DNA of 64,000 bases, taken from assembly GCF_013927005.1 (NCBI RefSeq), contig NZ_CP055930.1:3534001-3598000 (forward strand). Direction: 5' to 3'. Position numbers and translations under genes: made by a program. Source of the stretch: Enterobacter sp. RHBSTW-00175 (GTDB taxonomy: Bacteria > Pseudomonadota > Gammaproteobacteria > Enterobacterales > Enterobacteriaceae). Numbering within the stretch: position 1 is the first letter of the stretch; every line of letters begins with the position of its first letter. Shown here in pieces: positions 45,842 through 57,321 of the stretch. The notes beneath the pieces were generated by a model that saw only the letters and a list, made by a program, of their open reading frames with translations, made no database searches and was not told the origin of the DNA.

Positions 45842-46498
45842 GTGCAGCGAGCGCGTTGTTATCTTCTGGGTGAAACGGCAGTGGTTCTGGAGCTTGAGCC
45901 TCCGGTGACACTTGCCACGCAAAAGCGTATCTGGCGGCTGACGCAGCGCCTGGCGGATGTACCGGAAGTGGTGGAAGCCATTCCGGGTATGAACAACATC
46001 ACCGTTGTGCTACGTAATCCGCATACTCTGGCGCTGGACGCCATTGAGCGTTTGCAGTGCTGGTGGGAAGAGAGTGATGCGCTGGAGCCAGAATCCCGGT
46101 CGATTGAGATCCCGGTCGTTTATGGCGGTAAGGGTGGCCCGGATTTATCTGTTGTGGCGCAGCACTGTGGGTTAACAGAAAAACAGGTTGTCGAACTGCA
46201 CGCCTCGGTGAACTACGTGGTCTGGTTTTTAGGATTCCAGCCTGGCTTCCCCTATCTGGGCGGTTTATCACCCGAGCTGCATACGCCGCGTCGGGCTGAA
46301 CCGCGCCTGAGCGTCCCGGCGGGAACCGTGGCTATCGGAGGGGAGCAAACCGGCATCTACCCGCTTGCCTCACCCGGTGGCTGGCAACTGATCGGACACA
46401 CCTCTGCACCGTTATTTGAACCCGGGAAGGATGCGCCAATACTCCTTCGCCCTGGGGATACCCTGCGCTTTGTCCCGCAGAAGGAGGGGATATGTTAA
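45842..46498 (+). CDS. pxpB: 5-oxoprolinase subunit PxpB
   Basis: PxpB is a 218-aa protein of the KipI/carboxyltransferase domain 1 family. With PxpC and PxpA it hydrolyses 5-oxoproline to glutamate using ATP. The motif [11 protein letters not shown] and [17 protein letters not shown] are typical. It starts at GTG 14 bp after ybgI and overlaps pxpC by 7 bases. Confidence 0.95.
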   Translation: MQRARCYLLGETAVVLELEPPVTLATQKRIWRLTQRLADVPEVVEAIPGMNNITVVLRNPHTLALDAIERLQCWWEESDALEPESRSIEIPVVYGGKGGPDLSVVAQHCGLTEKQVVELHASVNYVVWFLGFQPGFPYLGGLSPELHTPRRAEPRLSVPAGTVAIGGEQTGIYPLASPGGWQLIGHTSAPLFEPGKDAPILLRPGDTLRFVPQKEGIC

Positions 46499-47424
46499 CG
46501 CTTATTCGCGCAGGACTTTATTCCTCGGTTCAGGATGCTGGCCGGTTTGGCCTGCGCCAGTCGGGCGTCAGCTATTGTGGCGCGCTCGACCGGCCGGCAC
46601 TTGAAATTGCCAACCTGCTGGTGGGCAACCCTGGCAATACGGCGGCACTGGAAATCACTCTTGGTCAGTGTGTATTGGAATTTAGCCAGGAAACCTGGTT
46701 TGCCCTGACCGGTGCAGGTTGCGATGCAACGCTTGATGGCAAAGCGGTGTGGACGGGCTGGCGGCTGCGGGCGAAAGCGGGCCAGCGATTGGTGCTCAAA
46801 CGCCCGTTACACGGCGTACGCAGCTACCTTGCGGTTGCCGGGGGTATCGATGTGCCGGAAGTGATGGGCTCGTCCAGTACCGATGCCAAAGCGGGCATCG
46901 GCGGGCATGAAGGGCGCCTGCTTCGCGACGGCGATCGTCTTGCCATTAAGCCATCATCTCGCCACTTCACCACAACCCAGGGGGTGAAACAACTGCTCTG
47001 GGGTAACCTGATCCGCGCCTTGCCAGGACCGGAATATCAGGAATTTGACGAGGTTTCTCAGGAGTCATTCTGGCGTTCTCCGTGGCACCTTAGCCCACAA
47101 AGTAACCGTATGGGTTATCGTTTGCAGGGGCAGCCGCTGACCCGTACGACAGAGCGTGAATTGCTGTCCCACGGTTTGTTGCCTGGCGTCATCCAGGTGC
47201 CGGGAAACGGTCAACCAATTGTGCTGATGAATGATGCGCAGACAACAGGTGGTTACCCGCGTATTGCCTGTATTATCGATGCCGATCGCTACCATCTGGC
47301 GCAAATACCGCTTGGGCAGCCGATCCATTTCGTTCAATGCTCGCTGGAAGAGGCGCTGAAAGCGCGTCACGATCAGCAGCGATATCTGGAACAACTGGCG
47401 TGGCGACTCGATGGTAAAGATTGA
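46492..47424 (+). CDS. pxpC: 5-oxoprolinase subunit PxpC
   Basis: PxpC is a 310-aa protein of the KipA/carboxyltransferase domain 2 family. [19 protein letters not shown] at the start and [19 protein letters not shown] [16 protein letters not shown] near residue 245 are family signatures. It forms the ATP-dependent phosphorylating part with PxpB. It overlaps pxpA by 14 bases. Confidence 0.95.
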   Translation: MLTLIRAGLYSSVQDAGRFGLRQSGVSYCGALDRPALEIANLLVGNPGNTAALEITLGQCVLEFSQETWFALTGAGCDATLDGKAVWTGWRLRAKAGQRLVLKRPLHGVRSYLAVAGGIDVPEVMGSSSTDAKAGIGGHEGRLLRDGDRLAIKPSSRHFTTTQGVKQLLWGNLIRALPGPEYQEFDEVSQESFWRSPWHLSPQSNRMGYRLQGQPLTRTTERELLSHGLLPGVIQVPGNGQPIVLMNDAQTTGGYPRIACIIDADRYHLAQIPLGQPIHFVQCSLEEALKARHDQQRYLEQLAWRLDGKD

Positions 47425-48148
47425 TTTAAACGCCGATCTGGGCGAGGGCGGCAGCGCAGATGCCGAACTGATGACGCTGGTCTCTTCGGTCAATATCGCC
47501 TGCGGATACCATGCGGGCGATGCGCAAACCATGCTGGCGAGCGTGCGTAGTGCAATTAAAAATGGCGTAGCGATAGGTGCTCATCCTAGCTTCCCCGACA
47601 GGGAAAACTTTGGCCGCACGGCAATGGTTTTACCGCCTGAGACTGTTTACGCCCAGACGCTGTACCAGACCGGAGCGCTGGACGCGATTGTCCGCGCCCA
47701 GCACGGCGTAATGCGCCACGTGAAGCCGCACGGGATGCTTTACAACATGGCCGCACAGGATCCTGCTCTGGCGGACGCCATTGCCCGTGCCGTGTGGGAT
47801 CACAATCCGCAGCTGATCCTGGTCGGGCTGGCGGGGAGTGAACTTATTCGCGCCGGTCAGCGCCTGGGGCTGGTCACTCGTCAGGAAGTGTTTGCCGACA
47901 GAGGGTATCAGCAGGACGGTAGCCTGGTTCCACGCGGTCAACCAGGAGCGCTTATCACTGATGACGCGCAGGCGCTGGTACAAACACTGGATATGGTGCG
48001 CACCGGGCGGGTGAGAACGATTAATGGTACTCAGGCAAACGTACAAGCTGAAACGGTGTGCTTACACGGTGATGGCGAGCACGCGCTGCTGTTTGCGCGT
48101 CGGCTGCGGGCGGCTTTTGCCGAACAGGGGATCCTCGTTCGCGCCTGA
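47411..48148 (+). CDS. pxpA: 5-oxoprolinase subunit PxpA (LamB/YcsF family)
   Basis: PxpA is a 245-aa protein with the signature [11 protein letters not shown] at the N-terminus, then [24 protein letters not shown] and VKPHGMLYN, which carry the candidate catalytic and metal residues of this TIM-barrel family. It completes the PxpABC complex. The order pxpB-pxpC-pxpA-nei is as in E. coli. Confidence 0.96.
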   Translation: MVKIDLNADLGEGGSADAELMTLVSSVNIACGYHAGDAQTMLASVRSAIKNGVAIGAHPSFPDRENFGRTAMVLPPETVYAQTLYQTGALDAIVRAQHGVMRHVKPHGMLYNMAAQDPALADAIARAVWDHNPQLILVGLAGSELIRAGQRLGLVTRQEVFADRGYQQDGSLVPRGQPGALITDDAQALVQTLDMVRTGRVRTINGTQANVQAETVCLHGDGEHALLFARRLRAAFAEQGILVRA

Positions 48149-48170
48149 ATTTTACAATAAGGACTGAAAG

Positions 48171-48962
48171 ATGCCAGAAGGCCCGGAGATCCGCCGCGCG
48201 GCGGATAGCCTGGAGGCGGCGATAAAAGGCAAACCCCTGACGAATGTCTGGTTTGCTTTCCCTCAACTTAAGCCGTTTGAAGCACAGCTGCTGGGGCAAA
48301 CGGTGACCCATATCGAAACGCGGGGCAAAGCACTGCTGACGCACTTTTCCCATAACCTGACGTTATATAGCCATAACCAGCTTTACGGTGTCTGGCGGGT
48401 GGTTAATACGGGTGAGTCATTGCAAACCACCCGCGTGTTGCGCGTTAAATTACAAACGGCCGATAAAACCATCCTGCTGTATAGCGCCTCGGATATCGAA
48501 ATGTTAACGCCGGAGCAACTGCTCACTCACCCATTCCTGCAGCGTGTCGGGCCGGATGTGCTGGATACGCGGCTGACGGCGCGCGATGTTAAAGCCCGGT
48601 TGTTATCGCCCACCTTCCGCAACCGGCAGTTTTCGGGGCTGTTGCTCGATCAGGCGTTTCTGGCAGGTTTAGGCAATTACCTTCGCGTAGAAATTCTGTG
48701 GGCGGTAGGGTTGGCAGCACAACATAAAGCGTCGCAGCTGAATGATGCACAACTCGATGCGTTATCCCATGCGCTGCTGGATATTCCGCGCCTGTCTTAC
48801 AACACGCGTGGCGTGGTGGATGACAACAAGCACCACGGGGCGCTGTTCCGCTTTAAGGTGTTTCATCGCGATGGTGAACCCTGCGAGCGGTGTGGCGGGG
48901 TGATTGAGAAGACAACGCTCTCTTCAAGACCGTTTTACTGGTGTCCTGGGTGCCAGATGTAA
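48171..48962 (+). CDS. nei: Endonuclease VIII
   Basis: Nei is a 263-aa DNA glycosylase/AP lyase that removes oxidised pyrimidines. The catalytic Pro2 and Glu3 are in [14 protein letters not shown]. The H2TH domain has [15 protein letters not shown], and the C-terminal zinc finger has CERCGG and CPGC. It is convergent with gltA. Confidence 0.98.
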   Translation: MPEGPEIRRAADSLEAAIKGKPLTNVWFAFPQLKPFEAQLLGQTVTHIETRGKALLTHFSHNLTLYSHNQLYGVWRVVNTGESLQTTRVLRVKLQTADKTILLYSASDIEMLTPEQLLTHPFLQRVGPDVLDTRLTARDVKARLLSPTFRNRQFSGLLLDQAFLAGLGNYLRVEILWAVGLAAQHKASQLNDAQLDALSHALLDIPRLSYNTRGVVDDNKHHGALFRFKVFHRDGEPCERCGGVIEKTTLSSRPFYWCPGCQM

Positions 48963-48964
48963 AA

Positions 48965-48998
48965 AAGCAAAACGGTAACCCAGAGGTTACCGTTTTTA
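48965..48998. terminator. Bidirectional terminator between nei and gltA
   Basis: AACGGTAACC/GGTTACCGTT with a 4-base loop, T-rich on both strands, between convergent genes. Confidence 0.87.
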
Positions 48999-49007
48999 AT
49001 GTTTGTT

Positions 49008-49052
49008 CCCTCTCCACGTGGGAGAGGGTTAGGGTGAGGGCATCAGGCCGCA
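49008..49052. repeat. CCCTCTCC/GGAGAGGG repeat after gltA
   Basis: CCCTCTCC ACGTG GGAGAGGG followed by TTAGGGTGAGGGCATCAGGC. The same family occurs at 9213-9233 and 54253-54362; the GCATCAGGCCG tail is shared with the copy at 9213. Confidence 0.75.
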
Positions 49053-49063
49053 CCCTATTCACA

Positions 49064-50347
49064 TTAGCGCTTAATATCAGACTTAAAATCACGCTGCTCG
49101 TAGCCGGTATACAGCTGGCGAGGACGGGCGATTTTCATGCCTTCGCTGTGCATTTCGTTCCAGTGCGCAATCCAGCCCACGGTACGTGCCATGGCGAAGA
49201 TCACGGTGAACATGGAAGACGGAATACCCATCGCTTTCAGGATGATACCAGAGTAGAAGTCTACGTTCGGGTAGAGTTTCTTCTCGATGAAGTACGGGTC
49301 GTTCAGCGCGATGTGTTCCAGCTCCATCGCCACTTCCAGCAGATCATCTTTGGTGCCCAGCTCTTTCAGCACTTCGTGACAGGTTTCACGCATCACGGTT
49401 GCGCGTGGGTCATAGTTTTTGTAAACACGGTGACCGAAGCCCATCAGGCGGAAGGAGTCATTCTTGTCCTTCGCGCGACGCACGAATTCAGGAATGTGTT
49501 CAACGGAGCTGATCTCTTCCAGCATCTTCAGTGCTGCTTCGTTCGCGCCGCCGTGTGCTGGTCCCCACAGGGAGGCAATGCCCGCAGCGATACAGGCGAA
49601 CGGATTCGCGCCTGAAGAGCCAGCGGTACGCACGGTTGAAGTAGAGGCGTTCTGCTCGTGGTCTGCGTGCAGGATCAGAATACGGTCCATGGCACGTTCC
49701 AGCACTGGGTTCACTTCGTACTCTTCGCACGGTGTGGAGAACATCATACGCAGGAAGTTACCGGCATAAGAGAGGTCGTTGCGCGGGTAAACGAACGGCT
49801 GACCGATAGAATATTTGTAACACATCGCTGCCATGGTTGGCATTTTGGACAGCAGACGGAACGCCGCGATATCACGGTGACGTGGGTTATTCACGTCCAG
49901 GGAATCGTGGTAGAACGCCGCCAGCGCACCGGTAATACCGCACATCACCGCCATCGGGTGAGAGTCACGACGGAACGCATGGAACAGACGGGTGATCTGC
50001 TCATGGATCATGGTGTGGCGGGTAACGGTGGTTTTGAATTCATCGTATTGAGCCTGCGTCGGTTTTTCGCCGTTCAGCAGGATGTAGCACACTTCCAGAT
50101 AGTTGGATTCGGTGGCTAACTGATCGATGGGGAAACCGCGGTGAAGCAGGATACCTTCGTCACCGTCAATGAAGGTGATTTTGGATTCGCAAGATGCGGT
50201 AGAGGTAAATCCAGGGTCGAAGGTGAAAACACCTTTAGAACCCAGCGTACGGATATCAATAACATCCTGACCGAGCGTGCCTTTTAGCACATCCAGTTCA
50301 ATAGCATTGTCACCACCCAGGGTGAGTTTTGCCTTTGTATCAGCCAT
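49064..50347 (-). CDS. gltA: Citrate synthase
   Basis: GltA is a 427-aa type II (NADH-sensitive hexameric) citrate synthase. Catalytic residues appear in [12 protein letters not shown] (His264), [14 protein letters not shown] (His305) and the Asp362 region FYSGI. It starts [15 protein letters not shown] after AGGAGACCGTAA. It is divergent from sdhCDAB across about 650 bp of shared regulatory DNA. The length equals E. coli. Confidence 0.99.
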   Translation of the reverse strand: MADTKAKLTLGGDNAIELDVLKGTLGQDVIDIRTLGSKGVFTFDPGFTSTASCESKITFIDGDEGILLHRGFPIDQLATESNYLEVCYILLNGEKPTQAQYDEFKTTVTRHTMIHEQITRLFHAFRRDSHPMAVMCGITGALAAFYHDSLDVNNPRHRDIAAFRLLSKMPTMAAMCYKYSIGQPFVYPRNDLSYAGNFLRMMFSTPCEEYEVNPVLERAMDRILILHADHEQNASTSTVRTAGSSGANPFACIAAGIASLWGPAHGGANEAALKMLEEISSVEHIPEFVRRAKDKNDSFRLMGFGHRVYKNYDPRATVMRETCHEVLKELGTKDDLLEVAMELEHIALNDPYFIEKKLYPNVDFYSGIILKAMGIPSSMFTVIFAMARTVGWIAHWNEMHSEGMKIARPRQLYTGYEQRDFKSDIKR

Positions 50348-50657
50348 TTACGGTCTCCTTAGCGCCTTATGCTTAAGACTGCTGTTCACCGGATTTGCAT
50401 TCAGCTGTTAATCACCGTTACCAGATTGTTATTTGGCTTACCGCTCAGCTCACGAGGAGAAACCAGGGTACAGAGCTATGGCGCCTTGCAGGTAAACGGA
50501 TGAAATATCAGTGAAAACACAGCAAATCAGCGTTTTTGCAGTCCGAATTATTCAAACCTGTATATCACTAATAACTGTCCTGATAACTTCGGTCAATACC
50601 ATCACACTGTTACATAACTATTTGTCAGGTGAAAGAGAGACCTCATAACTTTTGCGC

Positions 50658-50687
50658 ATTATATGCCTTTTCTGATGACGTTTGTAA
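50658..50687 (-). promoter_or_regulatory. Candidate gltA promoter
   Basis: The minus strand shows TTACAA (50682-50687), 18-bp spacer, TATAAT (50658-50663), giving a leader of about 300 bases before the gltA start codon. Confidence 0.6.
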
Positions 50688-50744
50688 CAATATTGTTTAA
50701 CATTTGTCAAATCAGATGATTAAAATTTAAAAAGATGTTGTTAT

Positions 50745-50760
50745 CGTGACCCTGATCACT
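50745..50760. promoter_or_regulatory. CRP site upstream of sdhC
   Basis: CGTGA-CCCTGA-TCACT matches the CRP half-sites GTGA/TCAC with 6-bp spacing and lies about 80 bp upstream of the predicted sdh start point, as in E. coli. Confidence 0.72.
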
Positions 50761-50797
50761 GTTCCAGAGAAAACCCGACAAACTGTATGTAGGTTAA

Positions 50798-50826
50798 TTG
50801 TAATGATTTTGTGAACGGCCTATACT
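50798..50826 (+). promoter_or_regulatory. sdhCDAB-sucABCD promoter
   Basis: TTGTAA, 17-bp spacer, TATACT, as in the E. coli sdh promoter. The leader to the sdhC start is about 170 bases. Confidence 0.75.
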
Positions 50827-51001
50827 GCCGCCAGGTCTCCGGAACACCCTGCAATCCCGAGCCACCCAGCGTTGTAACGTGTCGTTTTAGCATTTGGAAG
50901 CAATGTTTTGCATGACGCGCAGTTATAGAAAAGGAACGCTGCTTGACCCGCATCGCAGTCCGGAGGAAGGAAACAATAAGAACAGCATGTGGGCGTTATT
51001 C

Positions 51002-51391
51002 ATGATAAGAAATGTGAAAAAACAAAGACCTGTCAATCTGGATCTCAAAACGATCCGATTCCCTGTAACAGCAATAGCGTCCATTTTGCACCGTGTTTCT
51101 GGTGTGATTACGTTTGTGGCGGTCGGTATTCTGCTGTGGTTGCTGGGAACCAGCCTCTCATCTCCTGAAGGATTCCTTCAGGCCTCTGCCATTATGAACA
51201 GCTTCTTCGTGAAATTTATCATGTGGGGCATTCTGACTGCGCTGGCATACCACGTTGTAGTGGGCGTTCGCCATCTGCTGATGGACTTTGGCTATCTGGA
51301 AGAAACCTTCGAAGCCGGGAAACGCTCCGCTAACATTTCGTTTGTGATTACTGTCGTGCTTTCACTTCTCGCAGGAGTTCTCGTATGGTAA
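51002..51391 (+). CDS. sdhC: Succinate dehydrogenase cytochrome b556 subunit SdhC
   Basis: SdhC is a 129-aa membrane anchor with three helices; [11 protein letters not shown] (ubiquinone-site Ser/Arg and helix I) and [14 protein letters not shown] (haem ligand His region) are the family signatures. The start [14 protein letters not shown] was chosen; longer frames reach into the leader. It overlaps sdhD by 7 bases. Confidence 0.97.
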   Translation: MIRNVKKQRPVNLDLKTIRFPVTAIASILHRVSGVITFVAVGILLWLLGTSLSSPEGFLQASAIMNSFFVKFIMWGILTALAYHVVVGVRHLLMDFGYLEETFEAGKRSANISFVITVVLSLLAGVLVW

Positions 51392-51732
51392 GCAACGCCT
51401 CCGCATTAGGACGCAACGGCGTACATGACTTCATTCTGGTTCGTGCTACCGCCATCGTTCTCACTCTTTACATCATCTATATGATTGGTTTCTTCGCGAC
51501 CAGCGGCACGCTGACGTGGGAAATCTGGAGCGGGTTCTTCGGATCTGCCTTCACCAAAGTGTTCACCCTGCTGGCCCTGTTCTCCATCCTTATTCATGCC
51601 TGGATTGGCATGTGGCAGGTGTTGACCGATTACGTTAAACCACTGGCTATTCGCCTTCCTCTGCAACTGGCTATCGTCGTTGCTCTGGTGGTTTACGTCA
51701 TTTATGGATTCGTTGTGGTGTGGGGTGTGTAA
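51385..51732 (+). CDS. sdhD: Succinate dehydrogenase membrane anchor SdhD
   Basis: SdhD is a 115-aa anchor with three helices. [16 protein letters not shown] opens helix I, and [16 protein letters not shown] holds the haem His and the quinone Tyr region. It overlaps sdhA by one base (TAATG). Confidence 0.97.
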   Translation: MVSNASALGRNGVHDFILVRATAIVLTLYIIYMIGFFATSGTLTWEIWSGFFGSAFTKVFTLLALFSILIHAWIGMWQVLTDYVKPLAIRLPLQLAIVVALVVYVIYGFVVVWGV

Positions 51733-53498
51733 TGAAACTGCCAGTCAGAGAATTTGATGCTGTTGTGATTGGTGCTGGTGGCGCAGGTATGCGCGCAGCG
51801 CTGCAAATTTCCCAGAGCGGCCAGACCTGTGCGCTGCTCTCTAAAGTCTTCCCGACCCGTTCCCATACTGTATCTGCGCAGGGTGGTATCACCGTTGCGC
51901 TCGGTAATACCCATGAAGATAACTGGGAATGGCACATGTACGATACGGTAAAAGGTTCCGATTACATCGGTGACCAGGATGCCATCGAATATATGTGTAA
52001 GACCGGCCCGGAAGCGATTCTGGAACTGGATCATATGGGGCTGCCGTTCTCCCGTCTGGAAAATGGCACCATCTATCAGCGTCCGTTTGGCGGCCAGTCG
52101 AAAAACTTCGGCGGTGAGCAGGCGGCACGTACTGCGGCGGCGGCTGACCGTACTGGTCACGCACTGCTGCACACTCTGTATCAGCAGAACCTGAAAAACC
52201 ACACCACTATCTTCTCCGAGTGGTACGCGCTGGATCTGGTGAAAAACGCCGATGGCGCAGTTGTCGGTTGTACCGCGCTGTGTATCGAAACCGGTGAAGT
52301 GGTGTACTTCAAAGCCCGCGCAACCGTGCTGGCGACCGGCGGCGCAGGCCGTATTTATCAGTCCACCACTAACGCCCACATCAACACCGGTGACGGCGTT
52401 GGCATGGCTATCCGTGCTGGCGTACCGGTGCAGGATATGGAAATGTGGCAGTTCCACCCAACCGGTATCGCCGGTGCGGGCGTTCTGGTGACAGAAGGCT
52501 GCCGTGGTGAAGGTGGTTATCTGCTGAACAAGCACGGCGAGCGCTTCATGGAGCGTTATGCCCCGAATGCGAAAGACCTGGCGGGTCGTGACGTGGTGGC
52601 ACGTTCCATCATGATCGAAATCCGTGAAGGCCGCGGCTGTGACGGCCCATGGGGTCCTCACGCCAAGCTGAAACTGGATCACCTGGGTAAAGAAGTTCTG
52701 GAATCCCGTCTGCCGGGCATCCTGGAGCTGTCCCGTACCTTCGCCCACGTTGACCCGGTAAAAGAACCGATTCCGGTTATCCCAACCTGTCACTACATGA
52801 TGGGCGGTATTCCGACCAAAGTTACCGGTCAGGCACTGACCGTGAACGAGCAGGGCGAAGATGTGGTTATCCCTGGCCTGTTCGCGGTAGGTGAAATTGC
52901 CTGCGTATCCGTACACGGTGCCAACCGTCTGGGCGGTAACTCACTGCTCGACCTGGTGGTATTTGGCCGTGCGGTGGGTCTGCATCTGCAAGAGTCGATT
53001 GCTGAACAGGGCGACCTGCTTGACGCGACCGACGCTGAAATCGATGCCTCTCTCGAACGTCTGAACCGCTGGAACGGTAACCGTAACGGTGAAGATCCGG
53101 TTGAAATCCGTAAAGCGCTTCAGGAATGTATGCAGCACAACTTCTCGGTATTCCGTGAAGGTGATGCGATGGCGAAAGGGCTTGAGCAGCTGAAAGCGAT
53201 CCGCGAGCGTCTGAAAAATGCCCGTCTGGACGACACCTCCAGCGAGTTCAATACCCAGCGCGTTGAGTGTCTGGAGCTGGATAACCTGATGGAAACCGCT
53301 TACGCCACTGCGGTGTCGGCAAACTTCCGTACCGAGAGCCGTGGTGCACATAGCCGCTTCGACTTCCCGGATCGTGATGACGAAAACTGGCTGTGCCATT
53401 CCCTGTATCTGCCAGAGTCGGAGTCCATGACGCGTCGTAGCGTCAATATGGAACCGAAACTGCGTCCGGCGTTCCCGCCGAAGATTCGTACTTATTAA
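51732..53498 (+). CDS. sdhA: Succinate dehydrogenase flavoprotein SdhA
   Basis: SdhA is a 588-aa catalytic subunit that oxidises succinate to fumarate. FAD binding is at [16 protein letters not shown] (residues 11-26), the covalent-FAD histidine is in [10 protein letters not shown], and the catalytic Arg/His region lies in [10 protein letters not shown] and [11 protein letters not shown]. The start is fixed by the overlap with sdhD. Confidence 0.99.
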   Translation: MKLPVREFDAVVIGAGGAGMRAALQISQSGQTCALLSKVFPTRSHTVSAQGGITVALGNTHEDNWEWHMYDTVKGSDYIGDQDAIEYMCKTGPEAILELDHMGLPFSRLENGTIYQRPFGGQSKNFGGEQAARTAAAADRTGHALLHTLYQQNLKNHTTIFSEWYALDLVKNADGAVVGCTALCIETGEVVYFKARATVLATGGAGRIYQSTTNAHINTGDGVGMAIRAGVPVQDMEMWQFHPTGIAGAGVLVTEGCRGEGGYLLNKHGERFMERYAPNAKDLAGRDVVARSIMIEIREGRGCDGPWGPHAKLKLDHLGKEVLESRLPGILELSRTFAHVDPVKEPIPVIPTCHYMMGGIPTKVTGQALTVNEQGEDVVIPGLFAVGEIACVSVHGANRLGGNSLLDLVVFGRAVGLHLQESIAEQGDLLDATDAEIDASLERLNRWNGNRNGEDPVEIRKALQECMQHNFSVFREGDAMAKGLEQLKAIRERLKNARLDDTSSEFNTQRVECLELDNLMETAYATAVSANFRTESRGAHSRFDFPDRDDENWLCHSLYLPESESMTRRSVNMEPKLRPAFPPKIRTY

Positions 53499-53513
53499 TG
53501 CGGAGACAGGACA

Positions 53514-54230
53514 ATGAAACTCGAATTCTCAGTTTATCGTTATAACCCGGATGTAGACGATGCTCCGCATATGCAGGATTACACCCTGGAAGCGGAAGAA
53601 GGTCGCGACATGATGCTGCTGGATGCCTTAATGCAGCTTAAAGAAAAAGATCCGACACTGTCGTTCCGTCGTTCGTGCCGTGAAGGGGTGTGTGGCTCTG
53701 ATGGCGTGAACATGAACGGCAAAAATGGTCTGGCCTGCATCACACCAATTTCTGCGTTGCAGCGCCCGGGTCAGAAAATTGTTATCCGTCCTCTGCCAGG
53801 CCTGCCGGTTGTGCGTGATTTGGTGGTGGACATGGGGCAATTCTATGCACAATATGAGAAGATTAAGCCTTACTTATTGAATAATGGGCAAAATCCACCC
53901 GCTCGTGAGCACTTACAGTCTCCTGAGCAGCGTGAAAAACTCGATGGGTTGTACGAGTGTATTCTCTGTGCATGTTGTTCGACGTCTTGCCCATCGTTCT
54001 GGTGGAACCCGGACAAATTTATCGGCCCGGCGGGTCTGCTGGCTGCCTATCGCTTCCTGATCGATAGCCGCGATACCGAAACCGATAGCCGTCTGGAAGG
54101 ACTGAGTGACGCTTTCAGCGTATTCCGCTGCCATAGCATCATGAACTGCGTCAGTGTTTGTCCTAAGGGGCTGAACCCAACGCGCGCCATCGGCCATATT
54201 AAGTCGATGTTGTTGCAGCGCAGTGCATAA
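53514..54230 (+). CDS. sdhB: Succinate dehydrogenase iron-sulfur protein SdhB
   Basis: SdhB is a 238-aa protein with three Fe-S clusters: 2Fe-2S (CREGVCGSDGVNMNG and downstream Cys), 4Fe-4S (CILCACCSTSCP) and 3Fe-4S (CHSIMNCVSVCPKGLNP). It carries electrons from SdhA to ubiquinone, and lies 15 bp after sdhA. Confidence 0.99.
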   Translation: MKLEFSVYRYNPDVDDAPHMQDYTLEAEEGRDMMLLDALMQLKEKDPTLSFRRSCREGVCGSDGVNMNGKNGLACITPISALQRPGQKIVIRPLPGLPVVRDLVVDMGQFYAQYEKIKPYLLNNGQNPPAREHLQSPEQREKLDGLYECILCACCSTSCPSFWWNPDKFIGPAGLLAAYRFLIDSRDTETDSRLEGLSDAFSVFRCHSIMNCVSVCPKGLNPTRAIGHIKSMLLQRSA

Positions 54231-54252
54231 GTAGTGAGAGGGGAGCGCTGTT

Positions 54253-54362
54253 CCCCTCACCCTAACCCTCTCCCTGTGGGAGAGGGAATAGATTGCAGGA
54301 AATCTTTAAAAACTGCCGACGACCTTCCCCCTCTCCCTGTGGGAGAGGGTCGGGGTGAGGGG
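54253..54362. repeat. Composite inverted repeat between sdhB and sucA
   Basis: Two CCCTCTCCCTGTGGGAGAGGG hairpins (about 54267-54287 and 54329-54350) are flanked by CCCCTCACCC on the left and GGGTGAGGGG on the right, so the whole 110 bp is also one large inverted repeat. This is the same repeat family as at 9213 and 49008. Confidence 0.82.
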
Positions 54363-54499
54363 AAACCCTTAAGACAGTTTCTAAAGGTTCCTTCGCGGGC
54401 CAAATGAAAAGAGCTCGCAGGTGAACCCCGGCACGTACACGTGGTGTGCGTGGTAGTTTCTACGGCGAAAGTAAGCATAAAAATGCTTAAGGGATCACG

Positions 54500-57307
54500 A
54501 TGCAGAACGGCGCAATGAAAGCCTGGCTGGACTCTTCTTTCCTTTCTGGTGCGAACCAGAGCTGGATCGAACAGCTCTATGAAGACTTCTTAACCGATCC
54601 TGACTCAGTGGACGCAAACTGGCGTTCCATGTTCCAGGAGTTGCCTGGCACGGGAGTCAAACCGGATCAATTCCACTCCAAAACACGTGATTATTTCCGC
54701 CGTCTGGCGAAGGATGCCTCACGTTACTCTTCTGCGATTTCCGACCCTGACACCAATGCGAAGCAGGTTAAAGTTCTGCAACTTATCAACGCTTACCGCT
54801 TCCGTGGTCACCAGCACGCGAATCTCGATCCGCTGGGACTGTGGCAGCAAGACCGTGTAGCGGATCTTGATCCGGCATATCACGATCTTACCGAGGCTGA
54901 TTTCCAGGAAAGCTATAACGTAGGTTCTTTTGCTATCGGCAAAGACACGATGAAGCTGGGCGAACTGATTGATGCGCTCAAGCAAACCTATTGCGGCTCC
55001 ATCGGCGCGGAATACATGCACATTACCTCTACAGAAGAAAAACGCTGGATCCAGCAGCGTATTGAATCTGTGGCAGGCCATGCGACCTTCTCTGTTGAAG
55101 AGAAAAAACGCTTCCTGAGTGAACTGACCGCAGCAGAAGGCCTTGAGCGCTATCTGGGCGCGAAATTCCCGGGCGCAAAACGCTTCTCGCTGGAAGGCGG
55201 CGATGCATTAGTGCCAATGCTCAAAGAGCTGATTCGCCACGCAGGCAACAGCGGTACCCGTGAAGTGGTACTGGGCATGGCGCACCGTGGTCGTCTGAAC
55301 GTACTGATCAACGTGCTGGGTAAAAAGCCGCAGGATCTGTTCGACGAATTCGCGGGCAAACATAAAGAACATCTCGGTACCGGTGACGTGAAGTACCACA
55401 TGGGCTTCTCGTCTGATATTGAAACCCAGGGTGGCCTGGTTCACCTGGCGCTGGCGTTTAACCCGTCGCACCTGGAGATCGTCAGCCCGGTGGTTATCGG
55501 TTCCGTGCGTGCACGCCTGGATCGTCTGGACGAGCCAAGCAGCAACAAAGTTCTGCCAATCACCATTCACGGTGACGCAGCCGTAACCGGGCAGGGCGTG
55601 GTTCAGGAAACCCTGAACATGTCCAAAGCGCGTGGTTACGAAGTGGGCGGTACGGTTCGCATCGTTATTAACAACCAGGTGGGCTTCACCACGTCTAACC
55701 CACTGGATGCGCGTTCTACCCCGTACTGCACCGACATCGGCAAAATGGTACAGGCACCTATCTTCCACGTTAACGCAGATGACCCGGAAGCCGTTGCTTT
55801 CGTGACCCGCCTGGCGCTGGACTTCCGTAACACGTTCAAACGCGATGTGTTCATCGACCTGTTCTGTTACCGCCGTCATGGCCACAACGAAGCTGATGAG
55901 CCAAGTGCAACCCAGCCGTTGATGTACCAGAAAATCAAAAAACACCCAACGCCGCGCAAAATCTATGCTGACAAGCTGGAAGCGGAAAAATTGTCCTCGC
56001 TGGAAGATGCGACCGAAATGGTCAACCTCTACCGCGACGCACTGGATGCGGGTGAATGCGTAGTGAAAGAGCTGCGCCCAATGAACATGCACTCCTTTAC
56101 CTGGTCGCCATACCTCAACCACGAGTGGGATGAGAGCTACCCGAACAAGGTTGAGATGAAGCGTCTGCAAGAACTGGCAAAACGTATCAGCACTGTGCCA
56201 GAAGCTATTGAGATGCAGTCTCGTGTGCAGAAAATCTATTCCGACCGTCAGTCTATGGCGGCAGGTGAGAAGCTGTTCGACTGGGGTGGCGCTGAAAACC
56301 TGGCTTATGCAACGCTGGTTGACGAGGGTATCCCTGTTCGTCTGTCCGGTGAAGATGCGGGCCGTGGCACCTTCTTCCACCGTCATGCCGTGGTGCATAA
56401 CCAGACCAACGGTTCTACCTATACCCCGTTGCAGCACGTACATAACGGCCAGGGCCAGTTCAAGGTCTGGGACTCGGTACTGTCTGAAGAAGCGGTGCTG
56501 GCATTTGAATATGGCTATGCCACCGCAGAACCACGCACCCTGACCATCTGGGAAGCGCAGTTCGGTGACTTCGCCAACGGTGCGCAGGTGGTTATCGACC
56601 AGTTTATCTCCTCCGGCGAGCAGAAGTGGGGCCGTATGTGTGGCCTGGTGATGCTGCTGCCGCACGGTTATGAAGGACAGGGGCCGGAGCACTCCTCCGC
56701 GCGTCTGGAACGTTATCTGCAACTCTGTGCTGAACAGAACATGCAGGTGTGCGTGCCGTCTACCCCGGCTCAGGTTTACCACATGCTGCGTCGTCAGGCG
56801 CTGCGCGGGATGCGTCGTCCGCTGGTGGTGATGTCTCCGAAATCGCTGCTTCGTCATCCGCTGGCAGTATCCAGCCTGGATGAACTGGCTAACGGCACCT
56901 TTATGCCAGCCATCGGCGAGATTGACGAGCTGGATCCGAAAGCCGTGAAGCGTGTCGTAATGTGTTCTGGTAAGGTTTATTACGACCTGCTGGAACAGCG
57001 CCGCAAGAACAATCAGAAAGATGTCGCCATCGTGCGTATCGAACAGCTTTATCCATTCCCGCATCAGGCGATGCAGGAAGTGCTGAAACAATATGCTCAC
57101 GTTCATGATTTTGTCTGGTGCCAGGAAGAGCCGCTTAACCAGGGCGCATGGTACTGCAGCCAGCATCATTTCCGTGAAGTGATTCCATTTGGGTCTGCCC
57201 TGCGTTACGCAGGTCGCCCGGCCTCCGCCTCTCCGGCGGTAGGGTATATGTCCGTTCACCAGAAGCAGCAACAAGATCTGGTCAATGACGCGCTGAACGT
57301 CGATTAA
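54500..57307 (+). CDS. sucA: 2-oxoglutarate dehydrogenase E1 component
   Basis: SucA is a 935-aa ThDP-dependent decarboxylase of the OGDH complex. The N-terminal E2-binding segment [17 protein letters not shown] is present. [11 protein letters not shown] and [19 protein letters not shown] (GDG-like ThDP/Mg site) lie in the core, and [16 protein letters not shown] in the C-terminal half. It is two residues longer than in E. coli. It starts after AAGGGATCACG. Confidence 0.99.
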   Translation: MQNGAMKAWLDSSFLSGANQSWIEQLYEDFLTDPDSVDANWRSMFQELPGTGVKPDQFHSKTRDYFRRLAKDASRYSSAISDPDTNAKQVKVLQLINAYRFRGHQHANLDPLGLWQQDRVADLDPAYHDLTEADFQESYNVGSFAIGKDTMKLGELIDALKQTYCGSIGAEYMHITSTEEKRWIQQRIESVAGHATFSVEEKKRFLSELTAAEGLERYLGAKFPGAKRFSLEGGDALVPMLKELIRHAGNSGTREVVLGMAHRGRLNVLINVLGKKPQDLFDEFAGKHKEHLGTGDVKYHMGFSSDIETQGGLVHLALAFNPSHLEIVSPVVIGSVRARLDRLDEPSSNKVLPITIHGDAAVTGQGVVQETLNMSKARGYEVGGTVRIVINNQVGFTTSNPLDARSTPYCTDIGKMVQAPIFHVNADDPEAVAFVTRLALDFRNTFKRDVFIDLFCYRRHGHNEADEPSATQPLMYQKIKKHPTPRKIYADKLEAEKLSSLEDATEMVNLYRDALDAGECVVKELRPMNMHSFTWSPYLNHEWDESYPNKVEMKRLQELAKRISTVPEAIEMQSRVQKIYSDRQSMAAGEKLFDWGGAENLAYATLVDEGIPVRLSGEDAGRGTFFHRHAVVHNQTNGSTYTPLQHVHNGQGQFKVWDSVLSEEAVLAFEYGYATAEPRTLTIWEAQFGDFANGAQVVIDQFISSGEQKWGRMCGLVMLLPHGYEGQGPEHSSARLERYLQLCAEQNMQVCVPSTPAQVYHMLRRQALRGMRRPLVVMSPKSLLRHPLAVSSLDELANGTFMPAIGEIDELDPKAVKRVVMCSGKVYYDLLEQRRKNNQKDVAIVRIEQLYPFPHQAMQEVLKQYAHVHDFVWCQEEPLNQGAWYCSQHHFREVIPFGSALRYAGRPASASPAVGYMSVHQKQQQDLVNDALNVD

Positions 57308-57321
57308 TTAAAGGATACATA

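Larger units (their letters stand above)
50348..51001. other. gltA-sdhC divergent control region
   Basis: 654 bp holding the gltA and sdh promoters, a CRP site and the long leaders of both transcripts. E. coli controls this region with CRP, ArcA, Fnr and the sRNAs Spot 42 and RyhB; only the CRP site and promoters could be located here. No separate gene is seen. Confidence 0.75.

Noticed and set aside
51702..52916. 404-aa open frame antisense to sdhA
   Set aside because: Shadow of sdhA; no domain, unusual His/Thr/Gln content.
55208..57274. 688-aa open frame antisense to sucA
   Set aside because: An antisense frame over a highly expressed, codon-biased gene; composition rich in His, Arg and Val with no domain. 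sucA is certain.
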